Source: Streptomyces toxytricini | GTDB lineage: Bacteria; Actinomycetota; Actinomycetes; Streptomycetales; Streptomycetaceae | DNA length: 64,000 nucleotides | Direction of reading: 5' to 3' | Assembly: GCF_014649915.1 (NCBI RefSeq) | Contig: NZ_BMTY01000018.1 | Coordinates: 100,679 to 164,678, forward strand | Shown here: positions 7,063 to 14,954 of the stretch, one piece after another | Layout of the letters: each line of letters starts with the position of its first letter | Position numbering within the stretch: position 1 is the stretch's first letter | Program-made: the position numbers and the translations under genes | Notes under the pieces: model-generated | The model's input: only the letters and a program-made list of their open reading frames with translations | Databases searched by the model: none | What the model was told of the DNA's origin: nothing

Positions 7063-8361
7063 ATGGGTCAGCAGGAGAAGGTGGCGACGAGCCTCGCCGG
7101 CGCGGTCAGCGAGGGCATCAGCGCCTCCCTCGCCCCGGTGGACGCGGAGCTCGCCCGCCACTACCCGGGTGACCCCGGCACCCGCCAGCCCGTCCACACC
7201 GTCTACGTGCCCGGCGACGCGTTCGGCGCGGACACCATCCGCTCCTGGGGCGACCAGGCGCTCGCCGCCCTCGACGAGCACGCGCCGGACGCCGCCACCT
7301 TCGCCAAGGTGCTCGGCATCCCCGACGAGCTCGCCGGTCCCGTCCACGAGCGCGTCCGCGCCAAGCTGCAGCGCGAGCCGATCGAGGACCTGCGCGTCGA
7401 CTTCGAGGACGGCTTCGGCGTCCGCTCCGACGAGGAGGAGGACCAGGCCGCCGCCCGCGCCGCCCGCCTCGTCTCCCAGGCCTTCTCCAACGGCACCAAC
7501 GCCCCCTGCATGGGCATCCGCATGAAGTGCATGGAGGCCAACGTCCGCGACCGCGGCATCCGTACGACCGACGTCTTCCTGTCGGGCCTCCTGGACCACG
7601 GCGGCCTCCCGGACGGACTCGTCCTCACCCTCCCCAAGGTCACCTACGCCGAGCAGGTCTCCGCCTTCGTCAAGCTGCTGGAGGCCTTCGAGTCCGCCCG
7701 CGGCCTGCGCCCGGGCCGCATCGGCTTCGAGATCCAGATCGAGACCAGCCAGTCCATCCTGGCCTCCGACGGCACCGCCACCGTCGCCCGCATGATCGAA
7801 GCCGCCAAGGGGCGCGCCACCGGCCTGCACTACGGCACCTTCGACTACAGCGCCTGCGTCGGCGTCTCGGCCGCCTACCAGGCCAGCGACCACCCGGCCG
7901 CCGACCACGCCAAGGCCGTCATGCAGGTCGCCGCCGCCGGCACCGGCGTACGCGTCTCCGACGGCTCGACGAACGTCCTGCCCGTCGGCACGACCGAGAA
8001 GGTCCACGAGGCGTGGAGGCTGCACTACGGGCTGACCCGCCGCGCTCTGGCCCGCGCCTACTACCAGGGCTGGGACATGCACCCTGGCCACCTCCCGACG
8101 CGCTACGCCGCCGTCTTCACCTTCTACCGCGAGGGCCTGGAAGCGGCAGCCGCCCGCCTGAAGGCGTACGTGGCCCGGGTCGAGGGCGACGTGATGGACG
8201 AGCCCGCCACCGCCAAGGCCCTGGCCGGGTACCTGGTCCGCGGCCTGGACTGCGGCGCGGTCGGCGCGGAGGAGGTCACCGCTCTCACCGGCCTGACCCG
8301 CGCCGAGCTCGACGCCTACGCGATCCCCCGCCGCTCGGCCACCCTGACGGCCACCGCCTGA
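7063..8361 (+). CDS. DUF6986 protein, HpcH/HpaI aldolase/citrate-lyase-like
   Basis: A 432-aa protein with a (beta/alpha)8 aldolase/citrate-lyase-like core. Visible elements include the acidic metal-site loop LRVDFEDGFG (near residue 110), CMGIRMKCMEANVRDRGIRT, GLVLTLPKV, the strand GFEIQIETSQSIL with its Glu, and LHYGTFDYSACVGVSAAYQ. Streptomyces homologues of this family are often found near ureide or glyoxylate catabolism genes, so cleavage or formation of a C-C bond in that area of metabolism is plausible; the reaction is unknown. The start is ATG at 7063 after AGGAGAG; an in-frame GTG at 7060 is possible. It has its own strong promoter, a palindromic operator and a terminator, so it is a monocistronic regulated unit. 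Confidence 0.85.
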   Translation: MGQQEKVATSLAGAVSEGISASLAPVDAELARHYPGDPGTRQPVHTVYVPGDAFGADTIRSWGDQALAALDEHAPDAATFAKVLGIPDELAGPVHERVRAKLQREPIEDLRVDFEDGFGVRSDEEEDQAAARAARLVSQAFSNGTNAPCMGIRMKCMEANVRDRGIRTTDVFLSGLLDHGGLPDGLVLTLPKVTYAEQVSAFVKLLEAFESARGLRPGRIGFEIQIETSQSILASDGTATVARMIEAAKGRATGLHYGTFDYSACVGVSAAYQASDHPAADHAKAVMQVAAAGTGVRVSDGSTNVLPVGTTEKVHEAWRLHYGLTRRALARAYYQGWDMHPGHLPTRYAAVFTFYREGLEAAAARLKAYVARVEGDVMDEPATAKALAGYLVRGLDCGAVGAEEVTALTGLTRAELDAYAIPRRSATLTATA

Positions 8362-8371
8362 CGGCGCCGAG

Positions 8372-8401
8372 CGCCCGCGCGCCCGGCCGGGCCCGCGGGC
8401 G
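8372..8401 (+). terminator. 30-bp inverted repeat after the DUF6986 gene
   Basis: Two 15-nt arms, starting CGCCCGCG and ending CGCGGGCG, with one mismatch and no spacer, begin 11 nt after the stop codon. It is most likely an intrinsic terminator stem-loop. Confidence 0.6.
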
Positions 8402-8402
8402 G

Positions 8403-8750
8403 TCAGGCGTGCGCGGGGGTCTCCCCCGAGCCGCGGGACGAGCCGGGTCGGCAGTTCGATGCGGGGTGGGAGCGCGGCCCCCGGGAGGCGCAGGAAGAGG
8501 CGGTCCACGGTCGTCCTCCGGCGGGCGGTCGGGCCGAGCGGCACCGCGAGGAGTCCACCGGCAGCCCGGCGGCGGCCATGGCCTCCCGGTTGCCGGCCGG
8601 CCGCTCCACGGTGGTGTGGATGCGAGGCCGGTCGCCGGTGAACCCGGTGCGGCGGTACCCGGCCGCGATCAGGTGGGAGACGCACCCGCGCGCCGGCGCG
8701 GTTGTCGGAGTGGACGGCGTCTGCGTCGATCCGGCCCGTCGGCCGGTCAC
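8403..8750 (-). pseudogene. LacI-family regulator remnant
   Basis: Only pieces of a LacI/GalR effector domain survive. One minus frame reads CVSHLIAAGYRRTGFTGDRP, then TTVERPAGNREAMAAAGLPV, the middle of the sugar-binding domain. A second frame, nearer 8403-8530, reads RTTVDRLFLRLPGAALPPRI followed by ELPTRLVPR, the characteristic LacI C-terminus. The helix-turn-helix and about half of the effector domain are missing, and the pieces lie in different frames. It is a dead gene with internal deletion and frameshift, next to other fragments. Confidence 0.65.
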
Positions 8751-8776
8751 GAACGCCGTCGCCGCGCCCGCCCCGG

Positions 8777-8866
8777 TCGCTGCACGCCCACCTGCGTCAG
8801 CGCAACGCCAACGCCCGCCATACCGCCGTACTCGCCGCCCAGCGCCGCGAGCGCGCCCGCATCCGC
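8777..8866 (+). pseudogene. Transposase C-terminal fragment
   Basis: About 30 codons read LHAHLRQRNANARHTAVLAA followed by QRRERARIR, matching the end of common Streptomyces transposases (typically LRWRNANARHPDVLAAQRRERARIR). No start, catalytic DDE residues or terminal inverted repeats are visible. It lies between the LacI and NADAR remnants and marks an old insertion or deletion event. Confidence 0.5.
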
Positions 8867-8924
8867 AGGCGCCCGGCGCCGCTGCAGGATGACCGCCCCG
8901 TCCGTCCCGGATTGCCGGCCGCTA

Positions 8925-9239
8925 CCCGGATTGATCGCGACCTTCGGCGCGGAGCTGGTTCCGGGTGCGCATCGGGATCCGGCCGAGCATGTTCTCACCG
9001 GTCCCGGTCCTGCCGCGGCCCCAGTGGTGGTCGGTGGCGGTGTCCTCGGCGATCTCCTCGTCCACGGTCAACAGCAGGATGCCTCGGATGTCGGCATGTG
9101 CCCGGAACTTGGCCGCCACGGCACGGCGCATGACGTCGTCCTTGACACGCTCCCAGTCCCGCCGCAACGGCCTGAACGGGTCGCGGCCCAGCTCGGCGGC
9201 ACGCAGCGGCGCGCGAGCGCGACGGATGAGATCGGCATG
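8925..9239 (-). pseudogene. NADAR-family (YbiA-like) protein, N-terminally truncated
   Basis: The minus strand reads ELGRDPFRPLRRDWERVKDD, VMRRAVAAKFRAHADIRGIL and then HHWGRGRTGTGENMLGRI, the C-terminal half of NADAR proteins (NAD/ADP-ribose-linked N-glycosidases, YbiA-like). The first ~70 residues, including the conserved N-terminal active-site motifs, are absent, and the upstream 200 bp has no equivalent in any frame. The frame is otherwise open, so truncation may be recent. The gap 9240-9457 shows no other gene. Confidence 0.65.
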
Positions 9240-9457
9240 GCGGGGTGAAGGACGTGGCGGGGTGCGGACGGGCGGCGGGCCCGCGGCACGGGACGCAATC
9301 CTCCGCGGGCTGCCGTCGTCTGACGGTTCGGCGGGCCGCGGGCGGTGCGCGCCGCGGTCCCGGGGACAAGCCTGCCGGTGCCCGCGGGTTTCCGTGGCAG
9401 GGTGGTGCGGGCAGGCCACTGGGGGCTCCGGACGAGCCAAGGGGAAAAGGGGTAGAC

Positions 9458-10495
9458 GTGATTGTCTGGATCAACGGCACATTCGGCGCCGGGAAGACCA
9501 GCACGGCCCGCGAACTGGCCGGCATGCTGCCGGGCAGCACCCTGTTCGACCCGGAGCGCGTCGGGGAGGGGCTGCTCGGCCTCCTGCCGCCCGAACGCCG
9601 TGCGGAGGTGGCGGACTACCAGGACCTGCCCGGCTGGCGGCGCCTGGTCGTGGAGACCGCGGCGGCGCTCCTCGCCGAGGCGGGCGGGGTGCTCGTCGTC
9701 CCGATGACGCTGCTGCGCCAGGAGTACCGGGACGAGATCTTCGGCGGGCTGGCGGCCCGCCGGATCACGGTGCGGCACGTGCTCCTGGCCCCGGAGGAAA
9801 CGATCCTGCGCCGGCGGATCGCCACCCGGGAGGAGCCGGGGGACCCGGCCGTGGTCGACGTCCGGGTGCGGCAGTGGGCGTACGACCACATCCCCGCCTA
9901 CCAGCAGGCGCTCACCTGGCTCAAGGACGACGCCCACGTCGTCGACAACGGCGCGCTCAGCGTGCGCGAGACGGCCGAGCTGATAGCCGAGGCCGTCCGC
10001 ACCGAGGCGGCCGGCGTCTGCGACATCGTCCAGACGCCGGAGCCGACGCGGGAGACGGTCGCCTCGGGGGTGCTCCTCTTCGACGACGAGGACCGGGTCC
10101 TGCTGGTGGATCCGACGTACAAGGCCGGCTGGGAGTTCCCGGGGGGAGTGGTGGAGCCGGGCGAGGCGCCCGCGTGCGCGGGCGTCCGCGAGGTGGCGGA
10201 GGAGCTCGGCGTCGAACTCGCAGGGATGCCGGGGCTGCTCGTCGTGGACTGGGAGCCGCCGGCGCCCCCCGCGTACGGCGGCCTGCGGCTGCTGTTCGAC
10301 GGCGGCCGGCTCGGCGCAGCGGAGGCGGCCCGGCTGCGGCTGCCGGGGCCGGAGCTGCGGGCCTGGAGGTTCGTGACGGAGGAGGAGGCGGCGGAACTCC
10401 TGCCGCCGGTCCGCTACGAGCGGCTGCGCTGGGCGCTGCGGGCCCGCGAGCGCGGCCGCCCGCTGTACCTGGAGGCGGGCCGCCCCACGCCGTAG
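9458..10495 (+). CDS. P-loop kinase (TmrB-like) fused to NUDIX hydrolase
   Basis: A 345-aa two-domain protein. Residues 1-180 are an adenylate-kinase-like P-loop domain: IVWINGTFGAGKTSTARELA at the very N-terminus (Walker A GTFGAGKT), the lid-type REEPGDPAV segment, and VRQWAYDHIPAYQQAL. This resembles the tunicamycin-resistance TmrB group. Residues ~195-345 are a NUDIX domain with a complete box (G-x5-E-x7-RE-V-x-EE-x-G): GGVVEPGEAPACAGVREVAE followed by ELGV. It would phosphorylate an unknown small molecule and hydrolyse an X-linked nucleoside diphosphate. GTG at 9458 follows a very strong AAGGGGAAAAGGGG ribosome site. Confidence 0.85.
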   Translation: MIVWINGTFGAGKTSTARELAGMLPGSTLFDPERVGEGLLGLLPPERRAEVADYQDLPGWRRLVVETAAALLAEAGGVLVVPMTLLRQEYRDEIFGGLAARRITVRHVLLAPEETILRRRIATREEPGDPAVVDVRVRQWAYDHIPAYQQALTWLKDDAHVVDNGALSVRETAELIAEAVRTEAAGVCDIVQTPEPTRETVASGVLLFDDEDRVLLVDPTYKAGWEFPGGVVEPGEAPACAGVREVAEELGVELAGMPGLLVVDWEPPAPPAYGGLRLLFDGGRLGAAEAARLRLPGPELRAWRFVTEEEAAELLPPVRYERLRWALRARERGRPLYLEAGRPTP

Positions 10496-10616
10496 GACGG
10501 GTGACGGGGCCGCGTCCGCGGCATCCGGCACGGCGCCTCGCCGCCTTGCCGAAGCACCCCACCCGGGCTCCGCTCATCCGGCGCCTCGCGGTGCACCGCA
10601 CCGGACGCCGCGGCCC

Positions 10617-10646
10617 GCCCGGCCGTGATCCGCCCGGCCGTGATCC
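10617..10646. repeat. Exact 15-bp tandem duplication
   Basis: GCCCGGCCGTGATCC occurs twice back to back (10617-10631 and 10632-10646) in the convergent gap 10496-10678, which is otherwise GC-rich non-coding sequence with several short self-complementary runs. Confidence 0.6.
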
Positions 10647-10678
10647 GCCGGACAGACCCCGGCGGCCGGGGGCGGGCC

Positions 10679-11383
10679 TCAGGGCAGGACGGGTTCCGCG
10701 GCCGCCGCGGCCAGGAGGGCGGCCGCGGTGTTCCCGGTCAGGGGGTCGCCGTGCCCGAAACAGGCCACGGCCGGTTCCAGCGCGGCCAGGCGCCGGAAGG
10801 AGGCCTGCGCCTGCCCGCGGTCGGTGTTGAACACGCCGAGCATCACCTGCCCCACCGCGGCGACGCAGTCGCCCGTGAACAGCACGCCGTGCTCCGGCAG
10901 GTGGATGCCGATGCTGCCGGGGGTGTGGCCGGGGGCGTGCACCACGACCGCGCCGCCGCCGAAGGGGAGCACGTCCCCGTCCTCCACCTCCCGGTCGATC
11001 CGGGTCGGCGGCGCTTCGGGCACCGTCAGCCCGTGCCGGTACAGCGGCACCTCCCAGTCGAGCAGCACCGGCTCCGGGACGGGCCGTTCACCCCGGATCA
11101 CCGGCGCGTCCAGGCGGTGTGCCGCCACCCGGGCGCCCCAGCGCCCGGCGAGCTCCTCCGCCGCGCCGACGTGGTCGCGGTGGCAGTGGGTCAGTACGAT
11201 CCGCTCCAGCCGCTCCGGATCGTGCCCGAGGAGGCGCAGGGCCCCTTCCACCTCCGCGGCGCGGCCGGCGTGGCCGGCGTCCACGAGGGTCAGCGAGCCG
11301 TCGGCGTCCTGCCACAGGTACGCCTGCCCGATCGGGAAGCGGAGCATGTGCAGCCGCCCGGGAAGTATCTCGACGAGGTCCAT
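10679..11383 (-). CDS. MBL-fold metallo-hydrolase
   Basis: A 234-aa metallo-beta-lactamase-fold hydrolase of the glyoxalase II/lactonase type. The first metal motif is THCHRDH (near residue 77, HxHxDH pattern). Further ligands are APGHTPGSIGIHL, LFTGDCV (Asp bridging the two metals) and FGHGDPL near the C-terminus. The substrate is not clear from sequence. The start is the ATG at 11383. It lies downstream of, and on the same strand as, the M20 peptidase, but a strong terminator hairpin (11502-11535) separates them, so it probably has its own promoter in the 170-bp gap. Confidence 0.9.
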   Translation of the reverse strand: MDLVEILPGRLHMLRFPIGQAYLWQDADGSLTLVDAGHAGRAAEVEGALRLLGHDPERLERIVLTHCHRDHVGAAEELAGRWGARVAAHRLDAPVIRGERPVPEPVLLDWEVPLYRHGLTVPEAPPTRIDREVEDGDVLPFGGGAVVVHAPGHTPGSIGIHLPEHGVLFTGDCVAAVGQVMLGVFNTDRGQAQASFRRLAALEPAVACFGHGDPLTGNTAAALLAAAAAEPVLP

Positions 11384-11443
11384 GGGCCCGACCGTAGGGC
11401 GGCCCGCCCGCCGACCGGAACGCCTTTCACCGGCAGCGGAGTT

Positions 11444-11475
11444 CGCCCGCAGCGCACCCCGCCCGCAGCGCACCT
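11444..11475. repeat. 16-bp tandem duplication
   Basis: CGCCCGCAGCGCACCC (11444-11459) is followed directly by CGCCCGCAGCGCACCT (11460-11475), one base different. It lies in the 170-bp gap upstream of the MBL hydrolase and could affect promoter spacing, or be a neutral replication slip. Confidence 0.6.
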
Positions 11476-11501
11476 CGCGGAGCCGGACCCTCCGCCCAGC
11501 C

Positions 11502-11535
11502 GGGCCCGGTGCGCCGGCGCCGGCACACCGGGCCC
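11502..11535 (-). terminator. 34-bp inverted repeat after the M20 peptidase gene
   Basis: 17-nt arms with one wobble pair and no true spacer, beginning GGGCCCGGTG and ending CACCGGGCCC, start 18 nt after the peptidase stop (minus-strand sense). It is the longest perfect-type hairpin in the window and very likely an intrinsic terminator. Confidence 0.7.
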
Positions 11536-11553
11536 GCAAGGGCCGTGCGCGCG

Positions 11554-12918
11554 TCAGGCCCGCTTGGACGCCGCGTAATTGACGAGGAAGTGCGCCTCGG
11601 CGACCGACAGCCGCTCCAGCTCCTCCGGGGAGACGCTCTCGTTCACCGCGTGGATCTGCGCCTCCGGCTCGCTCAGCCCGATCAGCAGCATCTCCGCGTC
11701 CGGGTACAGCGACGTCAGCGTGTTGCACAGCGGAATCGATCCGCCCATGCCGCTGACCTGCATCTCCTGGCCGGGGTAGGCGATCTCCATGGCCGCCGCC
11801 ATCGACGCGTACGCGGGGCTGGAGGTGTCCGCCTGGAACGGCTGGCCCTGGCCGACGACCTCCACCTCCAGGCGCGCGCCCCACGGGGTGTGCGCCACGA
11901 GGTGGGCCTCCAGCAGCTTGATGGCCTCCGCCGTGTCCACGCCCGGCGGGACGCGCAGGCTGATCAGCGCGCCGGCGCTCGCGTGCACCGACGGCGTGGC
12001 GCCGAGGACCGGCGGGCAGTCGATGCCGAGGACGGTGACGGCCGGGCGGGCCCACAGCCGGTCGGCGATCGTGCCCTCGCCGATCAGGCCGACGCCGTCC
12101 AGGACCTTCGCATCCGCCCGGAAGTCCGCCTCCGGGTACTGCAGGCCCTCCCACACCGCGTCCGCGGCGAGGCCGTCGACGGTGGTCGAGCCGTCCTCCG
12201 CGCGCAGCGAGTCCAGCAGCCGGATCAGGGCCGCCAGCGCGTCCGGGGCGACACCGCCGAACATGCCGGAGTGCAGGTTCCCGCCCAGTGTGTCGATCTT
12301 CACCTTCACCAGGCACATGCCGCGCAGGGTCGCCGTCACCGTGGGCAGGCCGAGGCGGAAGTTGCCCGCGTCGCCTATGACGATCGTGTCGGCGGCCAGC
12401 AGCTCCGGGTGGGCCTCGGCGTACTGCTGGAGGCCGCCGGTGCCCTGCTCCTCCGAGCCCTCGACGATCACCTTCACGTGCACGGGGACGCCGCCGTTGG
12501 CCTTCAGCGCGCGCAGCGCCAGCAGGTGCATGATGAACCCGCCCTTGCAGTCGGCGGCGCCGCGCCCGTACCAGCGGCCGTCCCGCTCGGTCAGCTCGAA
12601 GGCGGGGGAGACCCAGGCGGCGTCGTCCAGCGGCGGCTGCACGTCGTAGTGGGCGTACAACAGGACGGTCGGGGCGCCCTCCGGGCCGGGCAGGTACCCG
12701 TACACGGACTGCGTCCCGTCGGGGGTGTCGAGCAGGGCCACGTCCCGGAAGCCTTCTGCGCGCAGCGCTTCGGCGACCCAGTTGGCCGCGCCCTCGCTCT
12801 CGCTCCGCGGGAACTGGGCCCAGTCCGCCACCGACCGGAAGGCCACCAGCTCGGTCAGCTCCCGCTTGGCGCGGGGCATCAGCGAGGCGACCGTCGCTGC
12901 GATCGGATTCGGGGTCAT
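11554..12918 (-). CDS. M20 family dipeptidase/metallopeptidase
   Basis: A 454-aa cytosolic zinc peptidase of the M20/M25/M40 family, probably removing short peptides or N-acylated amino acids. The zinc and catalytic motifs are visible: VLLYAHYDVQPP (metal-binding His plus catalytic Asp, near residue 91), GRGAADCKGG (bridging Asp), VIVEGSEEQGT (catalytic Glu and ligand Glu), a dimerisation insert with GGNLHSGMFGG, and the final ligand in EAQIHAVNESV. The chosen ATG at 12918 is preceded by AGAGGAG. Length is typical for the family. It is divergent from the geranylgeranyl-reductase-family gene and ends at a strong terminator. Confidence 0.93.
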   Translation of the reverse strand: MTPNPIAATVASLMPRAKRELTELVAFRSVADWAQFPRSESEGAANWVAEALRAEGFRDVALLDTPDGTQSVYGYLPGPEGAPTVLLYAHYDVQPPLDDAAWVSPAFELTERDGRWYGRGAADCKGGFIMHLLALRALKANGGVPVHVKVIVEGSEEQGTGGLQQYAEAHPELLAADTIVIGDAGNFRLGLPTVTATLRGMCLVKVKIDTLGGNLHSGMFGGVAPDALAALIRLLDSLRAEDGSTTVDGLAADAVWEGLQYPEADFRADAKVLDGVGLIGEGTIADRLWARPAVTVLGIDCPPVLGATPSVHASAGALISLRVPPGVDTAEAIKLLEAHLVAHTPWGARLEVEVVGQGQPFQADTSSPAYASMAAAMEIAYPGQEMQVSGMGGSIPLCNTLTSLYPDAEMLLIGLSEPEAQIHAVNESVSPEELERLSVAEAHFLVNYAASKRA

Positions 12919-13074
12919 GGGCACGCTCCTCTTGGGTGCGACGTTGTTCTGCTTGTACGCCTCCGGCACCCGCTTGGTGGGCGGCTGCCGGGGTAGGCGC
13001 AGGTCGTTCCGATCCTCGCACAGCAGGACGGGCGGGAGGTGCGCCGTAGGATTTCCCCGGCATCGGAGCAACGC

Positions 13075-13101
13075 ATGATCAGGAGCATCGGCACATCGTG
13101 A
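13075..13101 (+). CDS. Possible 8-codon upstream ORF
   Basis: ATG at 13075 opens an 8-aa peptide (MIRSIGTS) whose TGA (13099-13101) overlaps the GTG start of the next gene in another frame (GTGA). GGAG lies ~6 nt before its ATG, while the downstream GTG has AGGAG 12 nt away, inside the uORF. This geometry would let ribosomes finishing the short ORF restart on the flavoprotein gene. Chance occurrence is quite possible. Confidence 0.35.
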   Translation: MIRSIGTS

Positions 13102-14369
13102 GCAGCGACGACGTACAGGACGCAAACGCAGGGCAGGCCGCGGAGGGGGCGGGGGACGGGGTGGCCGGGGGGACCGGCGAGGTCTGGGACGTGGTCGTGG
13201 TCGGGGCGGGCCCGGCCGGCGCCTCGGCCGCCCGTGCGGCGGCGGTCGCGGGGTGCCGCGTGCTGCTGCTGGAGAAGGCCGAACTGCCCCGCTACAAGAC
13301 GTGCGGCGGCGGCATCATCGGCCCCTCCCGGGACGCACTCCCGCCGGGCTTCGTGCTGCCGCTGAAGGACCGGATCCACGCGGTGACCTTCTCCCTCGAC
13401 GGCAGGCTGGCCCGCACGCGCCGCTCCAAGCGCATACTGTTCGGGATGGTCAACCGGCCCGAGTTCGACGCGGCCCTGGTAGCCGAGGCGGAGAAGGCGG
13501 GCGCCGCGGTGCGCACGGGCACGGCGGTCGCCCGGGTCGAGCAGCACGGCGCGGCCGTCCCGGACCGGCGCACGGTCGCCGTCGTCCTCGCGGACGGCGA
13601 GACCCTCCTCGCGCGGGCGGTCGTCGGTGCGGACGGCAGCGCCAGCCGGATCGGCGCGCACGTGGGCGTCGAGCTGGAGCAGGTGGACCTCGGCCTGGAG
13701 GCGGAGATCCCGGTCCCGCCCACGGTCGCCGAGGACTGGAAGGGGCGGGTGCTCATCGACTGGGGTCCGCTGCCCGGCAGTTACGGCTGGGTCTTCCCCA
13801 AGGGCGACACCCTGACGGTCGGAGTCATCTCGGCGAAGGGCGACGGGGCCGCCACCAAGCGGTACCTGGAGGACTTCGTCGCCCGCCTGGGTCTGTCCGG
13901 CTTCGAACCGGCCGTCTCCTCCGGGCACCTGACGCGCTGCCGCAAGCCGGATTCGCCGCTGTCGCGCGGCAGGGTCCTCGTCGCGGGCGACGCGGCGGGG
14001 CTGCTGGAGCCGTGGACCCGCGAGGGCATCTCCTTCGCGCTCCGCTCCGGCCGCCTGGCGGGGGAGTGGGCGGCGAAGATCGCCGAGGCGCAGGACGCCG
14101 TGGACGCGCGGAGGCAGGCCCTGAACTACGCCTTCGCCGTCAAGTCCGGGCTGGGCGTGGAGATGGGCGTCGGCCGCCGGATGCTGACGGCGTTCGAGGC
14201 CAGGCCGGGGCTGCTGCACGCGGTGATGACCGGCTTCGCCCCGGCCTGGAGGGCGTTCGCCCGGATCACCCGGGGCTCGACGACGCTGGCCGAGCTGGTC
14301 CGCAGCCACCCGCTGGCCCGCCGGGCCCTCACCCTCGTGGACGCCCGCCAGAACCGGCCGGGCGCGTAG
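13098..14369 (+). CDS. Geranylgeranyl reductase family FAD-dependent oxidoreductase
   Basis: A 423-aa flavoprotein of the group that saturates polyprenyl chains; in actinobacteria these often act on menaquinone or other isoprenoids. The FAD motifs are VVVVGAGPAGASAARAAA (dinucleotide fold, near residue 31), LEKAELPRYKTCGGGI, VVGADGSASRIG and VLVAGDAAGLLEPWTREGIS. The C-terminal ~90 residues contain hydrophobic helices suited to a lipid substrate. The first 28 residues are Gly/Ala-rich and variable. The start is GTG at 13098. The stop codon TAG is formed by the first bases of the repeat element at 14368-14502. Confidence 0.9.
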   Translation: MSSDDVQDANAGQAAEGAGDGVAGGTGEVWDVVVVGAGPAGASAARAAAVAGCRVLLLEKAELPRYKTCGGGIIGPSRDALPPGFVLPLKDRIHAVTFSLDGRLARTRRSKRILFGMVNRPEFDAALVAEAEKAGAAVRTGTAVARVEQHGAAVPDRRTVAVVLADGETLLARAVVGADGSASRIGAHVGVELEQVDLGLEAEIPVPPTVAEDWKGRVLIDWGPLPGSYGWVFPKGDTLTVGVISAKGDGAATKRYLEDFVARLGLSGFEPAVSSGHLTRCRKPDSPLSRGRVLVAGDAAGLLEPWTREGISFALRSGRLAGEWAAKIAEAQDAVDARRQALNYAFAVKSGLGVEMGVGRRMLTAFEARPGLLHAVMTGFAPAWRAFARITRGSTTLAELVRSHPLARRALTLVDARQNRPGA

Positions 14370-14502
14370 GTCGTCTCTTCCGGATGTTGCTCCCCCAGCT
14401 CCACTGGGAGGTGCCCCCGGGCCCGCGCCGGGGCCCTCCGCCTTGCGATGCACGGCACCGCACGACGCGGGCTTGACCGGCAAGCTCCGAAAGAGACGAC
14501 CT
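14368..14502. mobile_element. MITE/REP-like element with 23-bp terminal inverted repeats
   Basis: The left end AGGTCGTCTCTTCCGGATGT (14368 onward, 23 bp to 14390) matches the complement of the right end (14480-14502) at all but three positions. The interior has the hairpin CCCAG...CTGGG and a CCCCCGGGCCCG-rich stretch resembling non-coding repeats found repeatedly between Streptomyces genes. No protein is encoded. A solo end of the same sequence occurs at 37027-37038. Whether it ever moved, or acts as a terminator or REP-like sequence, is unknown. Confidence 0.65.
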
Positions 14503-14613
14503 GGCAGCGCCTGGCTGTCGGCCCGCCGCCCTCCGGCGGCGGGCCGGCAGCTCGGGCCCGGTGCCGTACCACCGGGCCGGGCGCCGTGTTCCGCGCGGGC
14601 CGGAGCGCTCCAT

Positions 14614-14892
14614 TCACGTCCCGCCGTGCGGAGTGCGGCCGCTGCCGGGGCGGCGGCCGAAGCGCCACAGTACGTGCGCCACGCGCAGCAGGAACACCGC
14701 CGCGGCCAGGGTGCCGCCGGCCGCGGCGAGGCCGCGCTCGACCGCGCCGGACAGGTCGAAGGCCAGGGCGGGTCCGAAGACCGCCCCGAACACCAGGGCC
14801 GCCGCGAAGCACGCGCTGACGAACGCGTACCCGATCTCGACGGTCACGGCGTCGCGTTCGGCCTGGCTGCGCCGCATGGTTCGTTGGGTCAT
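14614..14892 (-). CDS. Small two-helix membrane protein (DUF6332-like)
   Basis: A 92-aa predicted inner-membrane protein. A short N-terminal basic/acidic segment (MRRSQAERDAVTVEIGYAFV) leads into two hydrophobic helices, one at VSACFAAALVFGAVFGPALA and one at GGTLAAAVFLLRVAHVLW, with an Arg-rich C-terminus (RFGRRPGSGR). The SQAERDA...TVEIGYA opening is typical of a Streptomyces family of unknown function, recalled as DUF6332. The start is ATG at 14892. Its role is unknown; it is on the same strand as, and 62 bp downstream of, the mycothiol-type enzyme. Confidence 0.7.
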   Translation of the reverse strand: MTQRTMRRSQAERDAVTVEIGYAFVSACFAAALVFGAVFGPALAFDLSGAVERGLAAAGGTLAAAVFLLRVAHVLWRFGRRPGSGRTPHGGT

Positions 14893-14954
14893 CCGCACAG
14901 TCTCCCCGCACCCTCCGCACGGCGACAACCATGCGCCTCGCGGAGGAGGCCCTC

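Noticed and set aside
5911..8685. 924-codon open frame on the minus strand opposite etfA and the DUF6986 gene
   Set aside because: Its sequence is the low-complexity Gly/Arg/Val/Asp pattern of antisense frames in high-GC DNA. The plus-strand genes there have clear families and ribosome sites.
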